The notes beneath the pieces were generated by a model. That model saw nothing but the letters and a program-made list of their open reading frames with translations, was not told the DNA's origin and searched no databases. This document shows, one piece after another, positions 6,789 to 12,822 of a stretch of 12,822 nucleotides of DNA; within the stretch, counting starts at the first letter, position 1; each line of letters starts with the position of its first letter. Location of the stretch: assembly GCA_050011415.1 (NCBI GenBank), contig JBEKJD010000097.1, positions 1 through 12,822 of the forward strand. Direction: 5' to 3'. The stretch comes from JADFXI01 sp050011415 (lineage in GTDB: Bacteria > Nitrospirota > Thermodesulfovibrionia > Thermodesulfovibrionales > Dissulfurispiraceae). A program made the position numbers and the translations under genes.

Positions 6789-7529
6789 TTATTTAAGGTA
6801 TTTCTGCCCCTCGCCCAGTATGAAATCGATAAGTTTCTTCGCGGACGCGCTTGGCTCCCCTTTTGTTAGCATAAGCAAAGGTCTTCCTATTACCGGAGCC
6901 TCCACTCTCTTTACGGTGGCATCGACAAAGGAATCGCTGACTGCGCCGATTGCTTCTTTCATCGACGACACTTCTTTGACCTCTGCCATAGTCGTTGACG
7001 CCTCAACAGCGTCTGGAGTGTACGGCTCCCCTTGCATGACCTGTGTCTCGAAGGTCTGCCTTGTTCCTGATCCCTTGACAGAAGTCACGACAATAACATC
7101 CGCATCAGCGCCGCCCACTTCCTTCCAGTTCTTTACTTTACCGGTGTTCAACCCCTTCAACTGCTCCATGTTCAGCTTTGTTACAGGATTTTGATTATTA
7201 ACTATAACGGCAATATTGTCGCCGCCGAGCGTCTGCGCTTTCAGATCGGCAATGCTGGACAACTCGGGCACGGCTTTCTTCAAATCCTCTAAATTATCCG
7301 AAGACACGCTTGCGTCGCACTTTGCCGACGCCAGGTCCTTTGCGCCATTAAGGGAGCCATTGGAAACAAGCACAAGATGAATACCTGAAGCCTTTTCAAA
7401 AGGCTCCTTGATTTTCGACATGATTTTGCCCATCACCGTTGAAGACCCATTAATCCTAAGTTCCTCGGCATATGCCGTTGTCCCGAAAACCAAAACCATC
7501 AATATCGAGCAAAGCAAGATTCTTTTCAT
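6789..7529 (-). CDS. PstS-like periplasmic substrate-binding protein
   Basis: Exported binding protein of the phosphate-type (PBP-like) family, 246 residues. A signal peptide occupies 1-21 (MKRILLCSILMVLVFGTTAYA) with a likely type I cut after AYA. INGSSTVMGKIM (26-37) matches the first anion-binding loop of PstS. SSDNL (76-80) aligns with the SDAPL segment, giving D78. VKGSGTRQTFE (151-161) matches the GSGT loop. In E. coli PstS an arginine (R135) four residues before the GSGT serine helps hold phosphate; the aligned residue here is S150, so phosphate specificity is uncertain. It is shorter than E. coli PstS and no pstCAB genes lie nearby; the next gene, 24 bases on, is a chemoreceptor. ATG at 7529-7527 is preceded by AGGGAGG, and a near-consensus promoter lies 54 bases upstream. 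Other anions, or a purely sensory role, are alternatives. Confidence 0.88.
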   Translation of the reverse strand: MKRILLCSILMVLVFGTTAYAEELRINGSSTVMGKIMSKIKEPFEKASGIHLVLVSNGSLNGAKDLASAKCDASVSSDNLEDLKKAVPELSSIADLKAQTLGGDNIAVIVNNQNPVTKLNMEQLKGLNTGKVKNWKEVGGADADVIVVTSVKGSGTRQTFETQVMQGEPYTPDAVEASTTMAEVKEVSSMKEAIGAVSDSFVDATVKRVEAPVIGRPLLMLTKGEPSASAKKLIDFILGEGQKYLK

Positions 7530-7582
7530 GACGCCTCCCTGATTTCATTTTTTTTATCGAACATATCTTTTTCGTTTAGCTC

Positions 7583-7611
7583 ACTATATCTGTTTTATTC
7601 AGGTTTGTCAA
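7583..7611 (-). promoter_or_regulatory. near-consensus sigma70 promoter for the binding protein-chemoreceptor unit
   Basis: Read on the minus strand, a perfect TTGACA (7611-7606) is separated by 17 bases from TATAGT (7588-7583), which matches the -10 consensus at five of six positions. The -10 box ends 53 bases before the ATG at 7529, leaving a short AT-rich leader with a strong ribosome binding site. This is the best promoter in the window and suggests substantial constitutive expression. I see no obvious operator palindrome or Pho-box-like direct repeat over it. Confidence 0.75.
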
Positions 7612-7721
7612 CGCAAAAGTGCGGGTTTATCAAGCGGTTTTGTGAAAGAGCGGTCCGTGGAAGAAGCACCGGATTCTGCCTGAAAGCATGGACAATTTAG
7701 GGTAATAGTTCTTCGCTAATG

Positions 7722-7750
7722 TTGCGCTATTTCATAATATTCACGATAAT
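7722..7750 (+). promoter_or_regulatory. candidate promoter for the HExxH protein gene
   Basis: TTGCGC (7722-7727) and GATAAT (7745-7750) are separated by 17 bases. The -10 box matches five of six consensus bases and the -35 box three of six. The surrounding sequence is very AT-rich, so a chance match is quite possible. It would give a leader of about 55 bases before the ATG at 7811, and it diverges from the minus-strand promoter at 7583-7611. Confidence 0.4.
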
Positions 7751-7800
7751 ATAAATAAGACCTTCAACGGCAAGATGCAATATCAGATAACTGCCTTACG

Positions 7801-7805
7801 GGAGG
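7801..7805 (+). promoter_or_regulatory. Shine-Dalgarno that selects the ATG at 7811
   Basis: GGAGG followed by AAGAA and then ATG at 7811, a near-ideal site. The upstream in-frame ATG at 7775 has only CGGCAAG in front of it, so initiation at 7811 is preferred, removing 12 residues from the longest reading. Confidence 0.7.
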
Positions 7806-7810
7806 AAGAA

Positions 7811-8599
7811 ATGTTACTCGCGATCAATCTCGGCATAGCAAAGCATGTTGCTGAAGCTTTCCCCGATTATGACAGGAAAATATACATCCCGACTAACTCA
7901 TCAAAAAATACAAATAAATGCATAAAGGTATTAATATTCGTTTTATTTGTTGTTTTGGGCAAATCTGCTTATGCGGTTGAAAATAATGAAGATACGGAAA
8001 ATAATGACCAGGGAGCAAAAAAGGTTTCGGTCAATAAAATCTACGACAGCTTTCATCAGGATTTGACTTATGCCCCTTATAATGAGGGACTGTTAAACAT
8101 GACACTTATATCAGGATTAACAGATTCTCCTGAGATAAGGGGCGATACGGTTGGATACAGCATTGCGAATGCCGTTAAAATACCCGTAAGAATTATTGAC
8201 GGAATTGAGGACCAGGGATTTGCGGCAGAATCACTATTAAATGACGATGGTGCGCCAGAAATAAGATTTTCCTGGAAATTTCTAAAATATTTATATAAAT
8301 ACCATGCCGACGTTTTTGATATTGTTTTTAAATTTATAATGTATCACGAAACAGCGCATATTATAAACGGCGACATATATAAATTCAGCTTTTCCCCTGA
8401 TTTAAAAGCTGAGATAAAGGCGGACTCATATGCCGCAGGGCGTCTCAGTAAGTATTGCGAATTTGATTTGACCCTGGAATCTTTTTTAAGCGTCCATCAA
8501 ATCTACAATGCCTTTATCGATAATTTTGAAGATTCTGACAGCAGTATAATGTATATTGCGCTGAGACTCGAATATTTATCGCAGCATCAAAAATATTGA
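7811..8599 (+). CDS. putative exported or membrane-anchored HExxH metalloprotease-like protein
   Basis: I do not recognise this 262-residue protein as a named family. A hydrophobic stretch at about 38-50 (IKVLIFVLFVVLG) ends in KSAYA|VENN, which resembles a signal peptidase site, but it is preceded by an unusually long 35-residue N-region. The mature part contains FIMYHETAHIINGD (175-188), with the zinc motif H179-E180-x-x-H183, and 18 residues after H183 comes E201 in AEIKADSYAAGRL (200-212). This ExxxD arrangement resembles the third zinc ligand of gluzincins such as M48 and ImmA-like proteins. Peptidase activity is therefore plausible but inferred, and the substrate is unknown. The gene is AT-rich: bases 8281-8340 hold 11 G/C of 60, against 33 of 60 at 9481-9540 in the next gene, suggesting recent acquisition or relaxed constraint. 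It is 72 bases upstream of the cyclase gene on the same strand. Confidence 0.7.
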   Translation: MLLAINLGIAKHVAEAFPDYDRKIYIPTNSSKNTNKCIKVLIFVLFVVLGKSAYAVENNEDTENNDQGAKKVSVNKIYDSFHQDLTYAPYNEGLLNMTLISGLTDSPEIRGDTVGYSIANAVKIPVRIIDGIEDQGFAAESLLNDDGAPEIRFSWKFLKYLYKYHADVFDIVFKFIMYHETAHIINGDIYKFSFSPDLKAEIKADSYAAGRLSKYCEFDLTLESFLSVHQIYNAFIDNFEDSDSSIMYIALRLEYLSQHQKY

Positions 8600-8671
8600 G
8601 AGCCGGCAGGGATTCTGACTAACTACTGAGTTTTGACTTCACCCTGCACAACTTAAGGATAAGTCCTCGAC

Positions 8672-10564
8672 GTGAGCGAAGACTCTGGCATAAAGCAACC
8701 GGACAAAGACTCGATTTTGCGGTTCATGCGGCATGAGCTGAAAACGCCTATCAACGCCATTATCGGGTACAGCGAGATGCTGCTTGAAGAAACAGCGGAA
8801 CTGGGTGATGCAGCTCAAAGCCTTCGCGCCGACCTTGAAAATATCAATACCGCCGGGCATCAAATGTTGTCACTTGTCAATGACACCAATCTCGAAATTG
8901 ACCTTGAGAATTTCGGGTCCGAATTCAGACATGCTGTCCGCACATTGATCAACTCCGTTGTGGGCTATACCGAGATGCTGCTCGAAGAAGCGCAAGACAC
9001 CAGCGGGGAAACCTTTGCCGGTGATCTCATGAAGATTCAGACAGCCGGCAAACAACTCTTCTCTCTAATCGAAGACTTTGTTAAATTCGGCCATATTCAA
9101 GCCGACATACGCAGCGCCGTGCAGCCTGAAGCGGAACCGTTGCACCCCGCACTGCGCGAGGCGGTGTCTGCCATTCCTTCCCTGCAGGACGAATCCGGAA
9201 TGCCTGAGCAAATACAGGGGACCATCCTGATAGTCGACGACAACGAAATGAACAGGGACCTTCTTTCCCGCCAACTGAAAAAGCAGGGCTATGCGTGCGA
9301 GTCGGCTGAAAACGGGCGGCTGGCGATAGAAAAGATGCATCTGCATAAATTCGATCTTGTGCTGCTTGATATCATAATGCCGGAGATGGACGGCTTTCAG
9401 GCGCTTGAAGAAATAAAAGGGTCCGCAGAGCTTCGTTATATCCCGGTGATCATGATTTCTTCACTTGATGAAATGGATAATATTGTGCGATGCATAGAAA
9501 TAGGCGCCGAAGACTACCTGCCGAAACCGCCCGATCCGGTGCTGTTGAGGGCAAGGGTCAGCGCCTGTCTTGAAAAGAAGCGCCTGATCGATCAGGAAAT
9601 AGAGACCCGGAAGAGACTTAAAGAGCTGAACGAAGCGCTCGACGTCCGAAACCGGTTGATCCGCGATACCTTCGGACGATATCTTTCCGATGAGATCGTC
9701 GAGAATATTCTCGAAACCCCTGCAGGGTTGAAGCTGGGGGGCGAGAAACGTGAGACAACTATACTGATGAGTGACTTGCGGGGTTTCACTTCCATTGCCG
9801 AGCGGCTTTCTCCGGAAGATGTTGTTGCCATGATAAACATCTATCTCGAAATCATGACGGGCATCATCCTGAAATATAACGGCACTATCGATGAATTTAT
9901 CGGAGACGCCATTCTCGTCATTTTCGGAGCGCCTTTGCAGCGTGATGACGACACAATACGCGCTGTGGCCTGCGCCGTTGAAATGCAGACGGCAATGGAA
10001 GAGGTCAACAGGAGGAACAGGGAATCAGGATTTCCTGAAGTGGTGATGGGTATCGGCATCAATACCGGCAGCGTGATAGTAGGAAACATCGGGTCGAGAA
10101 AAAGGACAAAATATGCCGTGGTTGGGAGAAACGTAAACCTGACTTCCCGAATAGAGTCATGTACTGTAGGCGGACAGATCCTCGCATCCCAAAGCACGAT
10201 CGAGGCATGCGGAGAGATATTGAGAATAGACAACACTATTGAGGTCATGCCGAAAGGGTTGCAAAAACCGATCACCATATACGAGGTGGGAGGGATAGGT
10301 GGAAATTACAATCTTTTTCTGCCTGAAAAAAAGAGAACTGAGTTGGCCGAAATTATAACCGACAGATTGTCGAACATTAAGATCACTTTGGCCGGAGCCG
10401 GGAGCAATAATATCGCACCCGGGATTTATGCGAAGGTGACAGAAAACATATCGGCAGTTCCGCCGGTATTCCGGGTGTGTCTGACTTCAGACGCGTCGCC
10501 GGTGAAGGCATTCATGAAAGCAGCACACTTAGATGGAAGAGAAAATAAGACACAAGACACGTGA
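8672..10564 (+). CDS. class III nucleotide cyclase with receiver domain and two HisKA-like segments
   Basis: Soluble signalling protein of 630 residues with no membrane segment. Residues 14-72 (RHELKTPINAIIGYSEMLLEE, H21) and 80-140 (FRHAVRTLINSVVGYTEMLLE, H87) resemble the histidine-kinase dimerisation/phosphoacceptor helix pair, duplicated; no ATPase domain follows. A receiver domain spans about 183-300: acidic pair D189/D190, phospho-acceptor D233 in LLDIIMPEMDG, S263/S264, K285. A helical linker (300-345) leads to the cyclase domain (about 360-540): metal residues D368 (MSDLRGFTS) and D412 (EFIGDAILVIFGAP), and catalytic N489 and R493 (NVNLTSR). The purine-specifying positions are E408 and A482 rather than the Lys/Asp of adenylate cyclases, so ATP or GTP use is open. 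The tail 541-630 is unassigned. The start is GTG at 8672, with AAGGAT 11 bases upstream. Phosphorylation of D233 probably controls cyclisation; the cognate kinase is not in the window. Confidence 0.9.
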   Translation: MSEDSGIKQPDKDSILRFMRHELKTPINAIIGYSEMLLEETAELGDAAQSLRADLENINTAGHQMLSLVNDTNLEIDLENFGSEFRHAVRTLINSVVGYTEMLLEEAQDTSGETFAGDLMKIQTAGKQLFSLIEDFVKFGHIQADIRSAVQPEAEPLHPALREAVSAIPSLQDESGMPEQIQGTILIVDDNEMNRDLLSRQLKKQGYACESAENGRLAIEKMHLHKFDLVLLDIIMPEMDGFQALEEIKGSAELRYIPVIMISSLDEMDNIVRCIEIGAEDYLPKPPDPVLLRARVSACLEKKRLIDQEIETRKRLKELNEALDVRNRLIRDTFGRYLSDEIVENILETPAGLKLGGEKRETTILMSDLRGFTSIAERLSPEDVVAMINIYLEIMTGIILKYNGTIDEFIGDAILVIFGAPLQRDDDTIRAVACAVEMQTAMEEVNRRNRESGFPEVVMGIGINTGSVIVGNIGSRKRTKYAVVGRNVNLTSRIESCTVGGQILASQSTIEACGEILRIDNTIEVMPKGLQKPITIYEVGGIGGNYNLFLPEKKRTELAEIITDRLSNIKITLAGAGSNNIAPGIYAKVTENISAVPPVFRVCLTSDASPVKAFMKAAHLDGRENKTQDT

Positions 10565-10572
10565 TACGTCTT
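10554..10572. terminator. weak candidate hairpin between convergent genes
   Basis: AAGAC (10554-10558) can pair with GTCTT (10568-10572), with an inner GT/AC pair possible after a 2-base bulge. On the plus strand it is followed by TTCATTATT, a poor U tract; on the minus strand the tail is also poor. It spans the stop codon of the cyclase gene and lies just beyond the stop of the facing methyltransferase gene (15 bases separate the two genes), the right place for a bidirectional terminator. The stem is short, so this is tentative. Confidence 0.25.
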
Positions 10573-10579
10573 TTCATTA

Positions 10580-11392
10580 TTAAGAAATTTGTCCCCGCTG
10601 CCGTACCGCTTCATATAGGCTTACAGATACGGCCATGGCAACATTAAGGCTTTCGGCGCCGCCAAGGACAGGGATGCTGAACGTAACATCAGCGTTCCTG
10701 AGCAGCGCGGCCCCGATGCCATGCGCCTCATTGCCAAAGGCAAGCGCCGCAGGTCCCCTGAAATCAGTTCCGTATAGAGAAAGCGCGGCATGGACATCGG
10801 CTGCATACAACCCGATACTCTGCACCTCTAAAAAACGCAGGATTTCCTCCACTCCGGCTGATATCACAGGCACCGCAAAAATACTCCCGGCCGACGCCCT
10901 GATAGCCTTGGACATAAAAGCATTGCATGTCCCAGGCGTCAGCAGTACTGCATCGGCGCCTGCCGCATCAGCGGCCCGGACAATTGTTCCGATATTGCCG
11001 GGGTCCCGAATACCGTCGCAAACAACCAGCAAGGGCATTGTTTTGAACGGTATCGCATCGAGGGACGCCATCTCAAGCGAGAGCACTGCCGCTATGCCCT
11101 GAGGCGTTTCGGTATCAGTCAGCTTTTCAATCACCCGTTTCGATGCTTCGACCAGATGGACGGATGTTTCCTTCAGCCGCTTCAAGAGCCGCTGCCCCTC
11201 CCTTGAGGAAGAAAAATCTTCGGTGAAAAAAACCTGCCTCAGGCCTGCTGCCGGAGAAGCGAGTGCCATTTCTACAAGATGCGGGCCCTCAATAATGAAA
11301 ACGGAGCTTCCATGCCCGCCGCGTCTTTCCTTTATTCTGAGCGCTTCCTTGATCAGCGGATTTGCCGTGCTTGTAATCGGCTGCTGACTCAT
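10580..11392 (-). CDS. TrmH/SpoU family RNA 2'-O-methyltransferase
   Basis: SAM-dependent enzyme of the SPOUT (trefoil-knot) class that methylates ribose 2'-OH in rRNA or tRNA; 270 residues. The N-terminal L30e-like substrate-binding domain starts ITSTANPLIKEALRIKERR (6-24) and includes FIIEGPHLVEMAL (32-44). The catalytic domain has motif 1 DGIRDPGNIGTIVRAADAAG (126-145) with N133 and R139, motif 2 LAFGNEAHGI (217-226), and motif 3 SIPVLGGAESLNVAMAVSV (239-257) with the knot-forming asparagine N250. This domain pair is that of RlmB- and YsgA-like proteins, but the target nucleotide cannot be read from sequence, so I give no symbol. ATG at 11392-11390 overlaps the stop of the M50 protease gene as ATGA, which suggests coupled translation. 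It is the last gene of the rimO-side operon and converges with the cyclase gene. Confidence 0.93.
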   Translation of the reverse strand: MSQQPITSTANPLIKEALRIKERRGGHGSSVFIIEGPHLVEMALASPAAGLRQVFFTEDFSSSREGQRLLKRLKETSVHLVEASKRVIEKLTDTETPQGIAAVLSLEMASLDAIPFKTMPLLVVCDGIRDPGNIGTIVRAADAAGADAVLLTPGTCNAFMSKAIRASAGSIFAVPVISAGVEEILRFLEVQSIGLYAADVHAALSLYGTDFRGPAALAFGNEAHGIGAALLRNADVTFSIPVLGGAESLNVAMAVSVSLYEAVRQRGQIS

Positions 11393-12261
11393 AGCGATAC
11401 TTTGAACGGCGTCGGGATGAAAGTTATAATAAATATTACCAGGGACAGCAATCCTATCATCATTCTCCCGCGGTCAAGAGGCGATTCCCAATACAGTACC
11501 GGCGGGTGCTTGATGCCTAAAATGAGCATCAGAACGGCCCAAACAAGCCAGCCTTCCCACCCTGGAAACCCAAATAGTGATGAGAGACCGAGAATGGCTA
11601 ACAACCCTACGAGGAATACGGAGACATAGCGGTGGCGTTCGCCCAGGATTGCATAGGCGATATGGCCCCCGTCAAGCTGGCCTATAGGTATAAGGTTGAG
11701 TGATGTTACAAAAAGCCCGATCCATCCCGCAAAAGCGACAGGATGGAGTAAGATGTCATAGTGCTCAGGAGTGGTGCCAAGCACTATCCGGGACAGAAAG
11801 GAAAACAGGATTGAATCGCCTAAAGAGAGCGAGCCTTCACCCGCCGCGGCGGGCGGCAGCGGTATCACCTTTGATATGCTGAGTCCTATGATGCATGCTG
11901 CCACAGAAATAATAAACCCGGCTATAGGCCCCGAGGCCCCGATGTCGATGAGGGCCTTCCGCGTAATAATAGGGGACTTCATTTTTATGAATGCGCCGAA
12001 AGTCCCGAAGATCGACGGCGCAGGAATAAAATACGGGAGCGTCGCTTTCGTATGGTTCATTTTAGATGCAATATAATGGGACAGTTCGTGGCAAAGCAGT
12101 ATGGTCATCAGAGTGCCTGCAAAGGGCAGCCCTTCAATAATCCTGCCAGGTGATTTAATGATATTGATCCCCTGCTGAAGCGCGCCGGCTGACAACGTTG
12201 ACAGAAACGTCAGTATAAAAAGGACTATATGAATATATGGGACCCTTCGCCAGACGCCCAT
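11389..12261 (-). CDS. site-2 protease family (M50) membrane metalloprotease
   Basis: Polytopic inner-membrane zinc protease of 290 residues. Hydrophobic segments lie at about 9-27, 47-66, 104-131, 150-160, 172-193, 212-229, 237-250 and 266-283. The zinc motif CHELSHY (57-63: H58, E59, H62) is in the second segment, and the third ligand D197 is in SLNLIPIGQLDGGHI (187-201), the classic NxxPxxxLDGGH arrangement. The GASGPIAG motif (108-115) is also conserved in the family. No PDZ domain is inserted and no CBS domain is appended, so it resembles the minimal group of these enzymes rather than RseP. Substrates are typically membrane-bound regulators, but none is indicated here. The gene starts with ATG 3 bases after the rimO stop and overlaps the methyltransferase start by 4 bases, so the three genes form one operon. 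Confidence 0.93.
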   Translation of the reverse strand: MGVWRRVPYIHIVLFILTFLSTLSAGALQQGINIIKSPGRIIEGLPFAGTLMTILLCHELSHYIASKMNHTKATLPYFIPAPSIFGTFGAFIKMKSPIITRKALIDIGASGPIAGFIISVAACIIGLSISKVIPLPPAAAGEGSLSLGDSILFSFLSRIVLGTTPEHYDILLHPVAFAGWIGLFVTSLNLIPIGQLDGGHIAYAILGERHRYVSVFLVGLLAILGLSSLFGFPGWEGWLVWAVLMLILGIKHPPVLYWESPLDRGRMMIGLLSLVIFIITFIPTPFKVSL

Positions 12262-12264
12262 TGC

Positions 12265-12822
12265 CTACCGCCTGTCATCCACTGTCAGTTTGCCTTGCAC
12301 GTCGTAATCATATGCCCCTGTAATCTCAACAGTAACAATGTCGCCCGCTTTTACACTTTCTTTGTCCGACTTCCGGCTTCCGACTTCCGGCTTCTCTATA
12401 ATAACAACTCCGTCAATTTCCGGAGTATGAGAGTAGAGCCGGGCGAGCATAACGTCTTCCGCCACCTCGTCAACAATGGCCCTGAAACGTCTGCCTACAA
12501 GCTCCCTGTTTACCTCAAGCGATATGAGCGACTGACGCTTCATTATTTCCTCGTACCTCCTGTGTTTTACCTTCTCGGGCACCTGCCCTTTCAGAGCTGC
12601 TGAAGGGGTACCCTCCTCTTTAGAGAACATAAAGGCCCCCAGCCTGTCAAACCTTGTCTCTTCGATAAAATCAATAAGCCCGTTAAACTCCTCTTCGGTC
12701 TCTGTTGGAAAACCGGTAATAAACGTTGTCCTGAGAGCAACTCCGGGTATCCGCCGGCGGAGTGTGCGTATAAGCTTGCGGTATTCGCTGCGTGTTCCCC
12801 TCCGCCCCATGAGCCTCAATAT
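12265..12822 (-). CDS. rimO: ribosomal protein S12 methylthiotransferase RimO, C-terminal part
   Basis: Radical SAM enzyme that adds a methylthio group to the conserved aspartate of ribosomal protein S12. Only the last 185 residues are in the window; the frame runs open through base 12822, so the iron-sulphur Cys motifs lie beyond it. Visible are ILRLMGRRGT (1-10 of the fragment), LRTTFITGFPTETEEEF (30-46), FDRLGAFMFSKEEGTPSA (58-75) and the TRAM domain from about 108 (LVGRRFRAIVDE, ARLYSHTPEIDGVV, VKAGDIVTVEITGAYDYDVQG). SHTPEIDGVV and the FSKEEGTPSA motif favour RimO over MiaB. Between DGVVII and VKAGD the protein has EKPEVGSRKSDKES, about nine residues longer than the E. coli protein at this place and encoded by a four-unit heptamer repeat. 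It leads the operon rimO, M50 protease, RNA methyltransferase. Confidence 0.93.
   Translation of the reverse strand: MLRLMGRRGTRSEYRKLIRTLRRRIPGVALRTTFITGFPTETEEEFNGLIDFIEETRFDRLGAFMFSKEEGTPSAALKGQVPEKVKHRRYEEIMKRQSLISLEVNRELVGRRFRAIVDEVAEDVMLARLYSHTPEIDGVVIIEKPEVGSRKSDKESVKAGDIVTVEITGAYDYDVQGKLTVDDRR
12367..12394 (-). repeat. four-unit heptamer array (GAAGYCG) inside rimO
   Basis: Four exact-register 7-base units, alternating GAAGCCG and GAAGTCG twice on the minus strand, so it is also a perfect tandem pair of a 14-base unit. It sits in the rimO reading frame and encodes roughly KPEVGSRKSD in the TRAM domain, at a loop between strands. The array is 28 bases long and keeps the frame together with flanking bases. 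It shares the 7-base period and the AAGT core with the arrays at 855-889 and 914-948, though it is GC-rich. Confidence 0.85.

Noticed and set aside
7654..7673. Possible stem-loop TCCGTG / CACCGGA in the divergent intergenic region
   Set aside because: The stem is about 6 pairs with a bulge and has no U tract; it is unconnected to any gene end and is likely chance.
7775..7810. Upstream ATG at 7775 as the start of the HExxH protein
   Set aside because: It lacks a convincing ribosome binding site, while ATG 7811 has GGAGG five bases before it.
8633..8663. Possible promoter TTGACT with GATAAG in front of the cyclase gene
   Set aside because: Spacing is 19 bases and the -10 match is poor; co-transcription with the upstream gene is equally likely.
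11389..12261. M50 protease and TrmH genes as a regulatory system with the plus-strand HExxH protein
   Set aside because: They are on the opposite strand, converge with the cyclase gene and form a housekeeping-type operon with rimO; nothing in the sequence links them functionally.

Overview
The window comes from a bacterium with a Gram-negative type of envelope: it has Sec-exported periplasmic proteins and a chemoreceptor with a large periplasmic part. The GC content is moderate. MobA, AmrB, a chemoreceptor beside a PstS-like binding protein, and a REC-cyclase fusion together would fit an anaerobic or sediment lineage such as Nitrospirota or a former deltaproteobacterium. That placement is an inference from gene content and style; no marker here proves it.

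Layout. Positions 1-4204 (minus strand) hold a tight housekeeping operon read leftward: rplI, dnaB, amrB (MEMO family), mobA and alr. The alr gene is cut by the window edge. dnaB/amrB overlap as TGATG and amrB/mobA as GTGA, so translation is probably coupled. A candidate sigma70-type promoter lies in front of rplI. Positions 4308-7529 (minus) are a two-gene unit: an exported PstS-like binding protein followed 24 bases later by a long methyl-accepting chemotaxis protein. A near-consensus promoter (TTGACA, 17 bases, TATAGT) drives it. Positions 7722-10564 form a plus-strand block of two genes: an AT-rich exported or anchored protein with an HExxH metalloprotease motif, and a protein joining two HisKA-like segments, a receiver domain and a class III nucleotide cyclase. 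Positions 10580-12822 (minus) hold a TrmH/SpoU RNA methyltransferase, an M50 site-2 protease and the C-terminal part of RimO, again with tight or overlapping junctions.

How the genes relate. The left operon combines ribosome structure, replication, molybdenum-cofactor maturation and cell-wall D-alanine supply, as a growth-linked cluster would. dnaB and alr are neighbours in many bacteria; here amrB and mobA sit between them. The binding protein and chemoreceptor look like a sensory pair, in which the soluble protein could present a ligand to the receptor. The cyclase is probably a phosphorylation-controlled second-messenger enzyme, though its kinase partner is not visible here.

The most unusual structural signal is a family of period-7 repeats. 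Two five-unit arrays (consensus AAAGTNA) face each other in the mobA-alr junction; one of them encodes the end of MobA and the other occupies the alr leader. A third array of four GAAGYCG heptamers lies in frame inside the TRAM domain of RimO, where it adds about nine residues compared with the E. coli protein. I found no rRNA, tRNA, CRISPR array, transposase or phage gene, and I do not see a clearly new multi-gene system. No gene-free stretch exceeds 300 bases; the longest is 7530-7810, which holds the two divergent promoters and the protease ribosome binding site.
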